The notes beneath the pieces were generated by a model, which was given only the letters and a program-made list of their open reading frames with translations, searched no databases and was not told the DNA's origin. Position numbers and translations under genes: made by a program. From JAWRCU01 sp033542235 (GTDB taxonomy: Bacteria > Pseudomonadota > Alphaproteobacteria > Rhizobiales > Rhizobiaceae): 55,319 nucleotides of DNA. Location of the stretch: the NCBI RefSeq assembly GCF_033542235.1, contig NZ_JAWRCU010000028.1, positions 1 through 55,319 on the forward strand, given 5' to 3'. Shown here one piece after another: positions 10,972 to 20,743 of this stretch (positions within the stretch are counted from its first letter, which is position 1; every line of letters begins with the position of its first letter).

Positions 10972-11757
10972 TCAGTCCTGCGAGGCTGGCGCCGCCTCCG
11001 TACCCTGAGCCGCCGGCGCCGTCGCCTCGCTTACGGGCTCGTTCGGTTCCTCTTTTTGTCGCGCAACGGATTCGCCATTGCCACGCCGGGTCGGCGTCGG
11101 CTTCACGGGTTCGTCGCTGCCGGCCTCTTGGGGAGCATTGCTGCCCTCGGCCGCCCGCCCTGCCTCGCCCTCGCCGGCCTGATCGCCGCCCTGCTCGAAA
11201 TCGGGACGGCCGCGGCCGCGGCGCGAGCGCCGGTTGCGGCGCGGATAATTTTCTTCGCCGTTGAGGCCGTTGTGGTTCCCGTTCTGCTTGTCGGCGCGCT
11301 GCTGTCCGCCATTGCCGGCGGCTTCCGGATTGAGCGCGACTTCAGCCGGGGTACCGTCGATCACGGGCTGCGGGCTGCTGCCGTTGACGAAAGCCTGCTG
11401 CTGGCTCTCGGCGAAGCCGCTATTTTCAGGCTGCTGCTCTTCGCGCTCCTCGTCGAGATCGTCGTCGAAATCGTCGCGATTGTCACGGAACTGCTGTATA
11501 GGCATCTGCGCCTGGGCGGCGGCAATGATGCGGTTGTAGTGCTCTGCGTGCTGCAGGTAGTTCTCTGCCATCACACGGTCGCCGGAGCTCATGGCGTCAC
11601 GGGCGAGTGTGGCATATTTTTCCGCGATCTGCTGGGCGGAGCCACGGATCTTCACGTCCGGGCCATTGCTCTCATAATTCCGCGTAAGTGGGTTCGGGCC
11701 TTTGCGGTTGTTGTTGTTGCGACCGCGCATGCGCCTGTTTTGCTGTTGTGGCCTCAT
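10972..11757 (-). CDS. DUF4167 domain protein, putative RNA-binding
   Basis: A 261-residue hydrophilic protein. The first 90 residues match the DUF4167 family as I know it: a basic, asparagine- and arginine-rich N-terminus, then KIRGSAQQIAEKYATLARDAMSSGDRVMAENYLQHAEHYNR cut here as IAEKYATLARDAMSSGD and ENYLQHAEHYNRI. The remainder is low complexity, rich in E, Q, P, G, with an RRNRRSRRGRGR patch. Disorder plus arginine-glycine patches suggest nucleic acid binding, but the biochemical role is unknown. The gene sits between prmC and clpB, the same place as in Sinorhizobium from memory. It has its own terminator downstream and a 307-base gap upstream. Confidence 0.85.
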   Translation of the reverse strand: MRPQQQNRRMRGRNNNNRKGPNPLTRNYESNGPDVKIRGSAQQIAEKYATLARDAMSSGDRVMAENYLQHAEHYNRIIAAAQAQMPIQQFRDNRDDFDDDLDEEREEQQPENSGFAESQQQAFVNGSSPQPVIDGTPAEVALNPEAAGNGGQQRADKQNGNHNGLNGEENYPRRNRRSRRGRGRPDFEQGGDQAGEGEAGRAAEGSNAPQEAGSDEPVKPTPTRRGNGESVARQKEEPNEPVSEATAPAAQGTEAAPASQD

Positions 11758-12064
11758 TCGATTCTCTTAAGCTCTGAAATGCTACCGCGAACGGAGCACG
11801 TCATATGCCTTCCGTCCGGTATTGGTCTGCCGGTGTCCGCGCGCAAGATCGCGCTCGCGTCACATGCCATTCTGGTTTGGTCTCAGTCAGTTGCCGGACA
11901 ATCCCCGCACGAAGTCGCGGCGTTGTTCACGCAGTTAGGCAGTTGTTTTCAACGGGAACCGAATCGTTTCCAGCACTGCCTGCTTCGTTTCATCCGGTGG
12001 CCGGACCCTATCCACATTCCCTGGTATTGCCAAGCATTTTTTCGTTACGCGCTGAAATGCCACG
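11758..12064. other. Intergenic region between prmC and the DUF4167 gene
   Basis: A 307-base gap on the minus-strand run. No gene, hairpin with T-run or repeat was recognised. It probably carries the promoter of the DUF4167 gene, since that gene is too far from prmC to be simply read through, but no consensus element is evident. Confidence 0.5.
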
Positions 12065-12943
12065 TCATCCCCCAAACACCAGCGCCCGCTCGGTTCCCGC
12101 GAGGTCGCGATGTGCCGAAGCCATTCGAAAGCCGGCTTCGGAAAATATCAGCGCAACGTCTCTCCCCTGTCCCTCGCCTACCTCGACTGCAATAATCGCG
12201 TTCTCGTCGAGATGTTCCGGCGCCCCGGCAGCGATTGCGCGATAGGCATCAAGCCCGTCAGCTCCGCCGTCCAGCGCCCTTACGGGGTCATGCAACCTCA
12301 CTTCCAGCTGCAGTCCGGCAATCGCTCCAGCCTCTATATAGGGAGGATTTGAGACGATTGCATGAAATTTTCCGTCGACGGCCGAAAACCAGTCCGAAAC
12401 GCGTGGGATGAACCGAGCCGCCAGCCCCAGGCGAGCCGCGTTCCCGGTCGCCGTGGCAAGGCTGCCGGCCGAAATGTCGGTTGCGGTCACAATTACCTCC
12501 GGCACTTGCGCCGCGATCGCGAGCCCAATCGCACCGGTACCGGTGCCGAGGTCAAGGACACGGCAGTGCCCTTCCCGCCTGACCGTTTCGCGAACAAATG
12601 GAAGCACTGCATCGACCAGCGTCTCCGTGTCGGGCCGCGGCTCCAGCGTGTCGGGCGACAGCTTGAGCCGGAGCCCGTAGAACTCACGCCAGCCGAAGAT
12701 GCGATGCACCGGCTCGCCTGCCAGTCGCCGGTTGACGGCATCGTCAATGTTGGCAATCTCTCCTGCGGATACCGACCGCTCCGGCGTGGCGATCGCGTCC
12801 TTCCGCGCCGTTCCGGTGAAATGCTCGACGATCATTCGAGCTTCGAGCGCCGGATCGTCCATATCGCCGGCCGCCAGCCGCCGCCGCGCTTCAGCGAGCA
12901 CGGCTGCCAGTGTCGCCGCTCCCTCAGTCTTCGGCACCGGCAT
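12065..12943 (-). CDS. prmC: Peptide chain release factor N5-glutamine methyltransferase PrmC
   Basis: A 292-residue SAM-dependent methyltransferase. The N-terminal helical domain (1-95) is followed by a Rossmann domain with motif I VLDLGTGTGAIGLAIA and the catalytic NPPY motif in AIVSNPPYIE, which binds the target glutamine. It methylates the GGQ glutamine of release factors RF1 and RF2, raising termination efficiency. The first codons overlap the end of prfA by 20 bases, so enzyme and substrate are translationally linked, the classic prfA-prmC order. Length and motifs are complete. Confidence 0.96.
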   Translation of the reverse strand: MPVPKTEGAATLAAVLAEARRRLAAGDMDDPALEARMIVEHFTGTARKDAIATPERSVSAGEIANIDDAVNRRLAGEPVHRIFGWREFYGLRLKLSPDTLEPRPDTETLVDAVLPFVRETVRREGHCRVLDLGTGTGAIGLAIAAQVPEVIVTATDISAGSLATATGNAARLGLAARFIPRVSDWFSAVDGKFHAIVSNPPYIEAGAIAGLQLEVRLHDPVRALDGGADGLDAYRAIAAGAPEHLDENAIIAVEVGEGQGRDVALIFSEAGFRMASAHRDLAGTERALVFGG

Positions 12944-14003
12944 CGGCCAACAGCTTCGACTGATGATCGGCTATGAGCGCGTCGATGATCTCGTCGAGGT
13001 CGCCCTCCATCACCCGGTCGAGCTTGTAGAGGGTCAGATTGATGCGATGATCGGTTACCCGCCCCTGCGGAAAATTGTAGGTGCGGATACGCTCGGACCG
13101 ATCGCCGGAACCGACCTGCAATCGCCGGGATTCCGAGCGCTCCTCGGCAGCTCGCGTCCGTTCCAGGTCATAGAGCCTGGCGCGCAGGATCTGCATGGCA
13201 CGCGCCCGGTTCTGGTGCTGCGATTTCTCGGCCTGGGTCACCACGATCCCCGTCGGCAGATGGGTGATGCGCACTGCCGAGTCCGTCGTGTTCACATGCT
13301 GGCCGCCGGCGCCCGAGGCCCGCATCGTATCGATGCGGATGTCTTCCGGCCGCACTTCGATATCCACCTCCTCGGCTTCTGGCAGAACGGCGACGGTGGC
13401 CGCCGAGGTGTGGATGCGACCGCCCGCTTCGGTGACCGGCACGCGCTGCACGCGATGGACGCCTGACTCGAACTTCAGGTGCGCGAACACGCCCTTGCCC
13501 GAGACCGTGGCGATGATTTCCTTGTAGCCCCCGACTTCGCCCTCACTGGCCGAGGCCACTTCGACCTTCCAACCATGGTTGGCCGCATAGCGTTCATACA
13601 TGCGGAAAAGGTGGCCTGCAAAGAGCGATGCCTCGTCGCCCCCCGTGCCGGCACGGATTTCGAGGATGGCGTTCCGATCGTCGGCGACATCTTTCGGCAA
13701 TAGCAGGATCTGGATGTCGTGCTGCAGGCCTTCGATGCGTTCCCGCACCGCCGGGAGCTCGGCTTCCGCCAGCGCACGCATCTCGCCGTCCGTCGCCCTG
13801 TCGGCGACCATCGCCTCGAGATCGGCATTCTCCTTTTCCGCAGATCTCAGCGCTCGTATCTTGCCCGCGATCTCTTCCACCTCGGCATATTCGGAGGCGA
13901 GCTTCACATAGGCTTCCGGCGAAGGACCAGCAGCCATCTGCGCTTCGAGCATGTCGAATCGCTTGACGAGCTGGTCCATCCGATCGTGTGGCAGGCTGAT
14001 CAT
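12924..14003 (-). CDS. prfA: Peptide chain release factor 1 (RF1)
   Basis: A 359-residue protein from the ATG at 14003 (MISLPHDRMDQ); the open frame continues upstream to 14447 but overlaps ptsP and is not coding. The catalytic GGQ loop (G233-G234-Q235) triggers peptidyl-tRNA hydrolysis. The PVT tripeptide (189-191) is the RF1 type that reads UAA and UAG. The start lies 17 bases after the ptsP stop, so ptsP, prfA and prmC form a likely transcription unit. Confidence 0.97.
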   Translation of the reverse strand: MISLPHDRMDQLVKRFDMLEAQMAAGPSPEAYVKLASEYAEVEEIAGKIRALRSAEKENADLEAMVADRATDGEMRALAEAELPAVRERIEGLQHDIQILLLPKDVADDRNAILEIRAGTGGDEASLFAGHLFRMYERYAANHGWKVEVASASEGEVGGYKEIIATVSGKGVFAHLKFESGVHRVQRVPVTEAGGRIHTSAATVAVLPEAEEVDIEVRPEDIRIDTMRASGAGGQHVNTTDSAVRITHLPTGIVVTQAEKSQHQNRARAMQILRARLYDLERTRAAEERSESRRLQVGSGDRSERIRTYNFPQGRVTDHRINLTLYKLDRVMEGDLDEIIDALIADHQSKLLADAGAED

Positions 14004-14020
14004 GGCGTACAAATAGTGAG

Positions 14021-16297
14021 CTAAAGGGGAATGCCGTAAGCGTCGGCGAAGGATTGCAGTTCGCGGCGCACGTTGCGGCCTCGCGCCGGTTTCGACAAGG
14101 TATCGTCGAGCATCTCTTTCAGCGCCGCGTAGGGTAGCTCGTGGACCATTGCCTTGACAGGGCCAATGGCCGCGGCCGACATGGAAATGGCCCTGTAGCC
14201 GATACCGATGAGCGCCATCGCCGAAATGGGTTTGCCGGCAAGCTCGCCGCACAGCGTCACCGGCGTGCCCGTCCGCTCGCCGGCATCGACGATCTGCTTC
14301 AACACGCGCAGGAACGGCACCGACAGCGGGTCGAAACGGTCGGCAAGCTGTGTGTTGCCGCGATCCGTCGCCACGATGAACTGGAACAGGTCGTTGGAGC
14401 CGACCGAGACGAAATCGACCGCCGCCATAAGCTCGTCGAGCTGCCACATCAGCGCCGGCACCTCCAGCATCGCGCCGAGTTTAAGACTTGTGGGCAGATG
14501 GTGCGCGAAGCGCGACAGGTGCCGCACCTCGCGATCGATGATCTCGCGCGCCTGTGCGATCTCGGAAAGCTCGGTCACCATGGGTAGCATGAGCCGCAAT
14601 TCGCGTCCGCCTGCCGCCTTGAGCAATGCCCTGATCTGCGTCCGCAACAGGCCGGGCCGGTCGAGGGTGAGCCTGATCGCCCGCCAGCCAAGCGCCGGAT
14701 TCTCCTCGACGGTAGCGTTCTTGAAATAGGGGAGCACCTTATCGCCGCCGATATCGATCGTGCGAAACGTGACCGGCTTGTCTCGCGCCGCGTCGAGCAC
14801 GTCGCGATAGAGCCGCTCCTGCGCCTCCGCGCGTGGGAAGGTCGAGGCGACCATGAACTGCAACTCGGTCCGGAACAGACCGATGCCGGCTGCCCCCGAC
14901 TCGGCAAGTTGCGGCAGGTCGACCGCCAGCCCGGCATTTATGAGCAGCGTGACCTTCACCCCGTCGGGCGTGACCGCCGGCTTATTTCTCAGCTCGCGGT
15001 AGAGCTCCTGCCGTCGCGCCCGGAAGCGAACCTTCTCGGCATAGGCGCTTTCGAGATCGGCCTGCGGCCTCAGATGTACCTTGCCGTCGTCGCCGTCCAC
15101 GATCGCCGGATCGCCGTTTTCGGCCATCGACACGGCGCCGGGCACCTGCCCGGCGACCGGAATGCCCATGGCCCGGGCAACGATGACCACATGGCTGGTA
15201 GCAGCCCCGTCCTCGAGCACCAAGCCGCGCAGCCTGTCGCGGGGGTAATCGAGCAGTTCGGCCGCACCCATCGAGCGGGCGACGATGATGGCATCCTTCG
15301 GCAGCGTATCGGCGAGCAAATCGGGGCCGCGTCCCATCAGCTGCCTGAGCAGCCGATTGGTAAGGTCGTCGAAATCGCTCATCCGCTCGCGCAGATAGGG
15401 ATCGGTCATGTGCAGCATGCGCGCGCGCATGTCGCTCTGCACCTTCTCGACCGCCGCCTCGGCGGTAAGGCCGTTGCGCACCGCCTCCTCCAGCCGGCGC
15501 ACCCAGCCGCGGTCGTTGGCGAACATGCGGTAGGCTTCGAGCACGGCCCGGTGCTCACCTTCGAAGGCAACTTCGCGGCGCGACAGCATGTCGTCTATGG
15601 AGAGCCGGAGCGAACCGAGGGCCTCGTCGAGGCGGCTTATTTCCTCGTCGCTGTCCTCGTTGAAGAGGTTCGTGACGACGACACGCGGCTCGTGGAGCAC
15701 CACATGGCCGAGCCCGACCCCGTCGTTGAAGGAGTGGCCGGCAAGGCTGACAGGCTTCCTGAGGTCGAGCTCCAGGCCTGGACGCGTCAGTCTCGCAAGG
15801 TCGCCGGTCGCAATCATCTCGGCAATCACCATCGCGGTCGTTTCCAGCGCCTCGAGCTCGTCATCGCGATAGTGCCGCTTGGTGCGGTTCTGCACGACCA
15901 GAACGCCCAGCGTACGGCCGGCGCGCAGCACCGGCACACCGAGGAAGGAGTTGTAGATCTCCTCACCCGTTTCCGGCAGGTAGGCGAAGGCCGGGTGAGT
16001 CTGCGCGTCCGGCAGATTGAGAGGCCTGGCGCTTGCGGCGATCGTGCCGACCAGGCCCTGCCCGAGCTTCAACTGGGCAAGGTGCACCGAACCCGGGTTG
16101 AGGCCCTCTGTGGCGTAGAGTTCGAGCACCCCATCCGCACGCAAAACATAGAGCGAACAGACCTCGGCCACCATGTTGGCGGCGATTTCGCGCACGATGC
16201 GGTCGAGCCGAGCCTGCGGCTCGAGCGGCTCCGCCATCAGCTCGCGCAGGCGCTTCAGTAGGACGCGCGGACCTGCCGCCATGTCACGTGTCGACAT
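14021..16297 (-). CDS. ptsP: Nitrogen-PTS enzyme I (EI-Ntr), PtsP
   Basis: A 758-residue enzyme: N-terminal GAF domain (about 20-160), PEP-utiliser N domain, phosphohistidine swivel domain with the catalytic His369 in GAATSHVVIVARAMGIP, and a C-terminal PEP-binding barrel (LFRTELQFM). It transfers phosphate from PEP to NPr and starts the regulatory PTS-Ntr chain that links carbon and nitrogen status to transport and metabolism. The GAF domain is where glutamine is thought to bind in this family. lysC lies just upstream on the same strand, 101 bases away. Confidence 0.96.
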   Translation of the reverse strand: MSTRDMAAGPRVLLKRLRELMAEPLEPQARLDRIVREIAANMVAEVCSLYVLRADGVLELYATEGLNPGSVHLAQLKLGQGLVGTIAASARPLNLPDAQTHPAFAYLPETGEEIYNSFLGVPVLRAGRTLGVLVVQNRTKRHYRDDELEALETTAMVIAEMIATGDLARLTRPGLELDLRKPVSLAGHSFNDGVGLGHVVLHEPRVVVTNLFNEDSDEEISRLDEALGSLRLSIDDMLSRREVAFEGEHRAVLEAYRMFANDRGWVRRLEEAVRNGLTAEAAVEKVQSDMRARMLHMTDPYLRERMSDFDDLTNRLLRQLMGRGPDLLADTLPKDAIIVARSMGAAELLDYPRDRLRGLVLEDGAATSHVVIVARAMGIPVAGQVPGAVSMAENGDPAIVDGDDGKVHLRPQADLESAYAEKVRFRARRQELYRELRNKPAVTPDGVKVTLLINAGLAVDLPQLAESGAAGIGLFRTELQFMVASTFPRAEAQERLYRDVLDAARDKPVTFRTIDIGGDKVLPYFKNATVEENPALGWRAIRLTLDRPGLLRTQIRALLKAAGGRELRLMLPMVTELSEIAQAREIIDREVRHLSRFAHHLPTSLKLGAMLEVPALMWQLDELMAAVDFVSVGSNDLFQFIVATDRGNTQLADRFDPLSVPFLRVLKQIVDAGERTGTPVTLCGELAGKPISAMALIGIGYRAISMSAAAIGPVKAMVHELPYAALKEMLDDTLSKPARGRNVRRELQSFADAYGIPL

Positions 16298-16398
16298 TCT
16301 CCAACGCCCACCAGCCAGTTTTGCGCCCCGGCCCTGAGCCCGTCGAAGAGGGATAGGTCAGGAGCGGCCGCCAGCCATCGCTCGAATCTATTTTCCAG

Positions 16399-17673
16399 CT
16401 ACTGCTTATCTAGACCATAAACGGAATGCAAAGTACGAACCGCAAGTTCCGTATACGGTCCGTCGATCAATATGGATATCTTGATCTCGGAGGTCGTGAT
16501 CGCACGGATGTTGATGGCGCGGTCGGCCAACGCCTTGAAGGCGGTGGCGGCGACGCCCGCATGGCTTCGCATGCCTATACCGATCACCGAGACCTTCGAC
16601 ATGCCGGCTTCCGACTGTACGGCGTCGAACCCGACGGTCTGTCTGACCTTTTCCAGCACGGCGAGCGCCTTGTCGATGTCGCCCGACGGCACGGTAAAGG
16701 TCATGTCCGTGAACTTGCCGTCCTCGGAGATGTTCTGGACGATCATGTCGACGTTGATGTTTGCCTCGGCAAGCGGCCCGAAGATGCTGGCGGCCACGCC
16801 CGGTCGGTCCGCCACCCGGCGCAGTGAAATCTGGGCTTCGTCCTTGGCGTAGGCGATACCGCTGACAACCTGCTGTTCCACGATTTCATCCTCATCGCAA
16901 ATGAGCGTACCTGGCGGGTTCAAGAGATCGCCCATGCCGGGTGCGTCCGGATCCTCGAAGGAGGAACGCACGAAGGTGCGCACCCGATGCACCATCGCCA
17001 GCTCCACCGAGCGGACCTGTAGCACCTTGGCCCCGAGCGAAGCCATTTCCAGCATTTCCTCGAACGAAATCTTCGAAAGCCGCCGGGCCTTGGGCTCGAT
17101 GCGCGGGTCCGTCGTGTAGACGCCGTCGACATCGGTATAGATGTCGCAGCGGTCTGCCTTGACCGCCGCGGCGATAGCTACCGCGCTGGTATCCGAGCCT
17201 CCCCGGCCGAGCGTGGCGATGCGGTTATCCGGCGCCAGGCCTTGAAAGCCGGCTATGACCGCCACCTGCCCTTCGCCGAAACGCTTGATCAGGAAGGATC
17301 CGTCGATGTCGGTGATGCGGGCTGCGCCATGCGCATTGTCGGTACGGATCGGGATCTGCCAGCCTTGCCAGGAGCGGGCGTTGACCCCCATCGACTGGAG
17401 AGCGATCGCGAGCAGGCCGGACGTGACCTGCTCTCCCGATGCGACGACTGCGTCATACTCGCGCGCGTCGAAGAAGGGGCTTTTGGCGCCCGTCGCCTTG
17501 GGGATGCCCTGGACCCAGCCGACAAGCTCATTGGTTTTTCCCGACATTGCGGAAACCACGACCGCAACCTCATGGCCGGCGTCGACCTCGCGCTTGACGT
17601 GGCGCGCGACGTTGTGGATGCGGTCGAGATCGGCGACGGACGTCCCGCCGAATTTCATCACGATGCGCGCCAT
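16399..17673 (-). CDS. lysC: Aspartate kinase
   Basis: A 424-residue enzyme that phosphorylates aspartate, the first step toward lysine, threonine, methionine and diaminopimelate. The N-terminus MARIVMKFGGTSVADLDR carries the KFGGTS nucleotide-binding motif. GRGGSDTSAVAIAAA is the aspartate-binding region, and two ACT domains occupy about 265-424 for feedback control by end products. Length is typical of the monofunctional alpha class. It is transcribed with ptsP. It ends 19-20 codons short of any obvious terminator; none is seen in the gap to ptsP, which supports co-transcription. Confidence 0.96.
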   Translation of the reverse strand: MARIVMKFGGTSVADLDRIHNVARHVKREVDAGHEVAVVVSAMSGKTNELVGWVQGIPKATGAKSPFFDAREYDAVVASGEQVTSGLLAIALQSMGVNARSWQGWQIPIRTDNAHGAARITDIDGSFLIKRFGEGQVAVIAGFQGLAPDNRIATLGRGGSDTSAVAIAAAVKADRCDIYTDVDGVYTTDPRIEPKARRLSKISFEEMLEMASLGAKVLQVRSVELAMVHRVRTFVRSSFEDPDAPGMGDLLNPPGTLICDEDEIVEQQVVSGIAYAKDEAQISLRRVADRPGVAASIFGPLAEANINVDMIVQNISEDGKFTDMTFTVPSGDIDKALAVLEKVRQTVGFDAVQSEAGMSKVSVIGIGMRSHAGVAATAFKALADRAINIRAITTSEIKISILIDGPYTELAVRTLHSVYGLDKQ

Positions 17674-17730
17674 CGGCCCGGAGCGAACCTTCTGAAGGCT
17701 GCCGCTCAGTTAAGCCGGGAGCCTGTTGAA

Positions 17731-17758
17731 ACGAAAGCGCCCCGGCTTGCCGAGGCGC
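17731..17758 (-). terminator. Intrinsic terminator after the ABC exporter genes
   Basis: On the minus strand GCGCCTCGG and CCGGGGCGC pair with one mismatch around a four-base loop, followed by TTTCGTTT. It lies about 85 bases after the permease stop and just before lysC, separating the two units. Confidence 0.65.
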
Positions 17759-17844
17759 GGAATTCGCCGGCTCATTAGCCAAAACAGCCTGGTCGCGCAA
17801 GGACGCGTCTGCAACCGCCCTTGCCAGCGAGCCTCGCCTCCCAT

Positions 17845-18606
17845 TCAACTCTTCAGTCTGTATCCGGTCCTGAAGATCCACGCGACGATGCCGAGGCAGA
17901 TCGCCAGGAAAGCAAAAGTCATGCCGAGGCTGATCCCGATGCTCACGTCGGACTTGCCGAAGAAGCTCCAGCGGAAGCCGCTGATCAGGTAGACTACCGG
18001 GTTGAACAGCGAAACCGTCTGCCATACCGGAGGCAGCATTGAGATCGAATAGAAGCTGCCCCCAAGGAATGCGAGCGGCGTGACGATCAGGAGCGGGATC
18101 ATCTGAAGCCGCTCGAAACCGTCCGCCCAGATGCCGATGATGAAGCCGAACAGGCTGAACGTCACGGCCGTCAGCACCAGGAACAGTATCATCCAGAACG
18201 GGTGCTCGATGTGGAGCGGCACGAAGAAAGTCGATGTGGCGAGGATGATCAGGCCGATCATCGTCGATTTGGTCGCGGCCGCGCCGACATAGGAAAGCAC
18301 CGCCTCGAAATAGGAGACCGGCGCCGAAAGCACCTCGTAGATCGTGCCGGTGAATTTCGGAAAATAGATCGCGAACGAAGCGTTGGAGATGCTTTGCGTC
18401 AAAAGCGTCATCATGATCAGCCCCGGCACGATGAAGGCACCGTAGGCCACCCCTTCGACCGCATCGATGCGCGAGCCGATCGCCGCGCCGAAGACGACGA
18501 AATACAGCGCTGTAGATATGACGGGCGAAACGATGCTCTGCAGGATCGTCCTGAACGCCCGTGACATCTCGAAGACATAGATCGCTTTGATTGCATAAAG
18601 GTTCAT
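17845..18606 (-). CDS. ABC-2 type exporter permease, YadH-like
   Basis: A 253-residue integral membrane protein with six predicted helices and the ABC-2 permease signature region near the C-terminal third (PLAFLGGSFYSISMLPPVWQ). It pairs with the ATPase gene just upstream, whose stop overlaps its ATG in ATGA (18603-18606). Sequence pattern and size match Escherichia coli YadH, the permease of an exporter of unknown substrate. Related systems move polysaccharides, lipids or drugs out of the cell. Confidence 0.9.
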   Translation of the reverse strand: MNLYAIKAIYVFEMSRAFRTILQSIVSPVISTALYFVVFGAAIGSRIDAVEGVAYGAFIVPGLIMMTLLTQSISNASFAIYFPKFTGTIYEVLSAPVSYFEAVLSYVGAAATKSTMIGLIILATSTFFVPLHIEHPFWMILFLVLTAVTFSLFGFIIGIWADGFERLQMIPLLIVTPLAFLGGSFYSISMLPPVWQTVSLFNPVVYLISGFRWSFFGKSDVSIGISLGMTFAFLAICLGIVAWIFRTGYRLKS

Positions 18607-19550
18607 TGCCGCCCCCTCACCAGCCCGACGAAAATTTCTTCCAGCGAGCTTTGATGCGTCTGCAGGTCCTTGAAGCCGATGCCCGCCCTGCCAAGTTCGT
18701 CGAGCAGCGCAGTGATGCCGGTCCGCTCGCCCTGGGTGTCGTAGGTAAAGACGAGTTCATGTCCTTGATTGGCGAGCTCAAGCCGGTGGCCGCCGAGCGC
18801 CGGCGGGATTTCCGAAAGCGGAGTGTGCAGTTCGAGTGTAAGCTGCTTCTTACCGAGCTTGCGCATCAGGGCGGTCTTTTCTTCGACCAGGACGATCTCG
18901 CCCTTGTGGATGACGCCGACGCGGTCGGCGAGTTCCTCGGCCTCTTCGATATAATGGGTGGTGAGGATGATGGTCGCCCCGGCATCGCGCATCGAGCGGA
19001 CAAGCTTCCACATGTCACGCCGGAGCTCCACATCGACGCCCGCTGTCGGCTCGTCCAGGAAGAGTATCTCCGGTTCGTGAGAGAGCGCCTTGGCGATCAT
19101 CTGGCGGCGCTTCATTCCGCCGGAAAGGGTGATGATCTTTGCGTTTCGCTTCTCCCAAAGCGACAGATCCTTAAGGATCTTCTCGATCAACGCGGGATTG
19201 GCCGGCTTGCCGAACAGGCCGCGGCTGAACGTGACGTCGGCCAGCACCGTCTCGAAGGCATTGGTCGTCAGTTCCTGCGGGACCAAACCGATCATCGAGC
19301 GGACGGCGCGGTAGTTCGCAATGATGTCCTTGCCCGCAACCTTCACCTCACCTGCCGTCCGATTGACGATGCCGCAGATGATATTGATAAGCGTCGTCTT
19401 GCCGGCGCCGTTCGGCCCGAGCAGAGCGAAGATTTCGCCGCGGCGGATCTCGAGATTGACATTTTTCAGCGCCTGAAAGCCGGCCGAGTACGTCTTGGAA
19501 AGATTGGATATTGCAACTATCGGCTGCATGAAAGGCGTCGATCGGGCCAT
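18603..19550 (-). CDS. ABC exporter ATP-binding protein, YadG-like
   Basis: A 315-residue ATPase with Walker A GPNGAGKTT (K51), signature LSGGMKRRQM, and Walker B ILFLDEPTAGVD. The C-terminal 90 residues form the extra domain typical of ABC-2 partners and end in SLEEIFVGLV. Alignment by eye with Escherichia coli YadG is close through the nucleotide-binding domain. A second ATG at 19529 (MQPIVAISNLSKTY) could also be the start. Together with the overlapping permease gene it forms one exporter; the substrate is not inferable. Confidence 0.92.
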   Translation of the reverse strand: MARSTPFMQPIVAISNLSKTYSAGFQALKNVNLEIRRGEIFALLGPNGAGKTTLINIICGIVNRTAGEVKVAGKDIIANYRAVRSMIGLVPQELTTNAFETVLADVTFSRGLFGKPANPALIEKILKDLSLWEKRNAKIITLSGGMKRRQMIAKALSHEPEILFLDEPTAGVDVELRRDMWKLVRSMRDAGATIILTTHYIEEAEELADRVGVIHKGEIVLVEEKTALMRKLGKKQLTLELHTPLSEIPPALGGHRLELANQGHELVFTYDTQGERTGITALLDELGRAGIGFKDLQTHQSSLEEIFVGLVRGRQ

Positions 19551-19822
19551 GTCCCATCCCTATGCAAGTTTCGCAAAGATGTCCTCGCTTTTGCGACAAA
19601 CAACGAATCCAGCGGGCATTCGTGGGTCGACCATGAATGCCTGGTTGGCTAAAGCACTGTCGCAGGCCAAATGCCATAGGCGACCGGCGGCCCTGCGCGA
19701 GTTCGCTCGATATAGAGCCGGCTCGGCCGTTAACCAAGCCGAAAGCGTCGTGTCGATGATCTTGCAGCGTGAGGCCGCGCATGCATTGGCGTCGAAGCCT
19801 TGCAAAGCCTCCGCTCCGTCCG

Positions 19823-20743
19823 CTATTTGCCTTTCATCTCGGCCAAGGTGGCCGGCCACCCCTCACGCACGCTCGGATAGCGCGGGCTCCACCCGGTTTC
19901 CTCTTTCAGCTTGCGGTTGGAGAGACGCAACGAACGTGCCGCCGCTTCCCCCACGCTGCCGAACAGCACCGTTGCCCACGACGGCAGGAACCGCGGCGGT
20001 CTCAACCCCAGATTCTCGGCCAGCGACCCAAAGAATACTGCGCGCGTGACCGGCTCGTCATCGCTCACATTGTAGGCGCCGGCCGACGCATCGAGCGCCG
20101 CGACGACCGCGGAAGCGGCATCGTCATGGGAGATCGACGAAATGTAGCGGTCCGCCCCGCCCGGCAGCACCGCCAGGCCTTTGCGCAGCCCGTCTACGTA
20201 GCCCTGCACCTGAATCGCGTCGGGCCCGTAGAAAGCCGCGAAGCGGAGGACCACGCCTGCCCTGCCATCATCTGAGAAGCTGGTCGCCGCCGCTTCGGCA
20301 TCGAGCACCGTCCGGTTGTAGTCGGAAGGATCGAGAGGAGTCGTCTCGTCGATCCAGCGGTCGCCGCTGTCGGGATAGGTCGGTGCGAAGGATTCCTGGA
20401 TCAGCCTCGCAGCGCCGCCCTCTCGTGCTGCCGCGGCGATGTTCGCCGCCCCTTCGGTCCTGATACGATCGTTGAGCCTCCACGAGCTGCGGAACACCAT
20501 CTTCCAGGCCGCCGAGGGCATGTGCGTGGCCAGATTGATGACGACGTCATGTCCGGCCACGGCGCGTCTCAGCGCATCCGGATCGAACAGGTCGACATTC
20601 ACGAATGTGAGGCCGCCATGCACGACCGCCGCCGAATCGGGCATTTTCCTCACGATCGCCGTGACGGAATGTCCTTGAGCCAGAAGAAGTGGGATAGCGC
20701 GCCGACCGACGACGCCCGTGGCGCCGCTCACGAAAACCTTCAT
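19823..20743 (-). CDS. NAD(P)-dependent epimerase/dehydratase family protein
   Basis: A 306-residue extended short-chain dehydrogenase with the nucleotide-binding motif SGATGVVGRRA at residues 6-16, followed by a Rossmann fold. The usual YxxxK pair is not obvious; a YNRTV near residue 166 may replace it. This suggests an atypical SDR or an NAD(P)-binding protein with altered chemistry. No pathway neighbours point to a substrate. It is divergent from ubiG. Confidence 0.82.
   Translation of the reverse strand: MKVFVSGATGVVGRRAIPLLLAQGHSVTAIVRKMPDSAAVVHGGLTFVNVDLFDPDALRRAVAGHDVVINLATHMPSAAWKMVFRSSWRLNDRIRTEGAANIAAAAREGGAARLIQESFAPTYPDSGDRWIDETTPLDPSDYNRTVLDAEAAATSFSDDGRAGVVLRFAAFYGPDAIQVQGYVDGLRKGLAVLPGGADRYISSISHDDAASAVVAALDASAGAYNVSDDEPVTRAVFFGSLAENLGLRPPRFLPSWATVLFGSVGEAAARSLRLSNRKLKEETGWSPRYPSVREGWPATLAEMKGK

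Noticed and set aside
14004..14447. N-terminal extension of prfA
   Set aside because: The extra codons overlap ptsP and do not look like RF1; the ATG at 14003 gives the normal length.
16297..16399. Terminator between lysC and ptsP
   Set aside because: No stem followed by a T-run on the minus strand was found in the 101-base gap.
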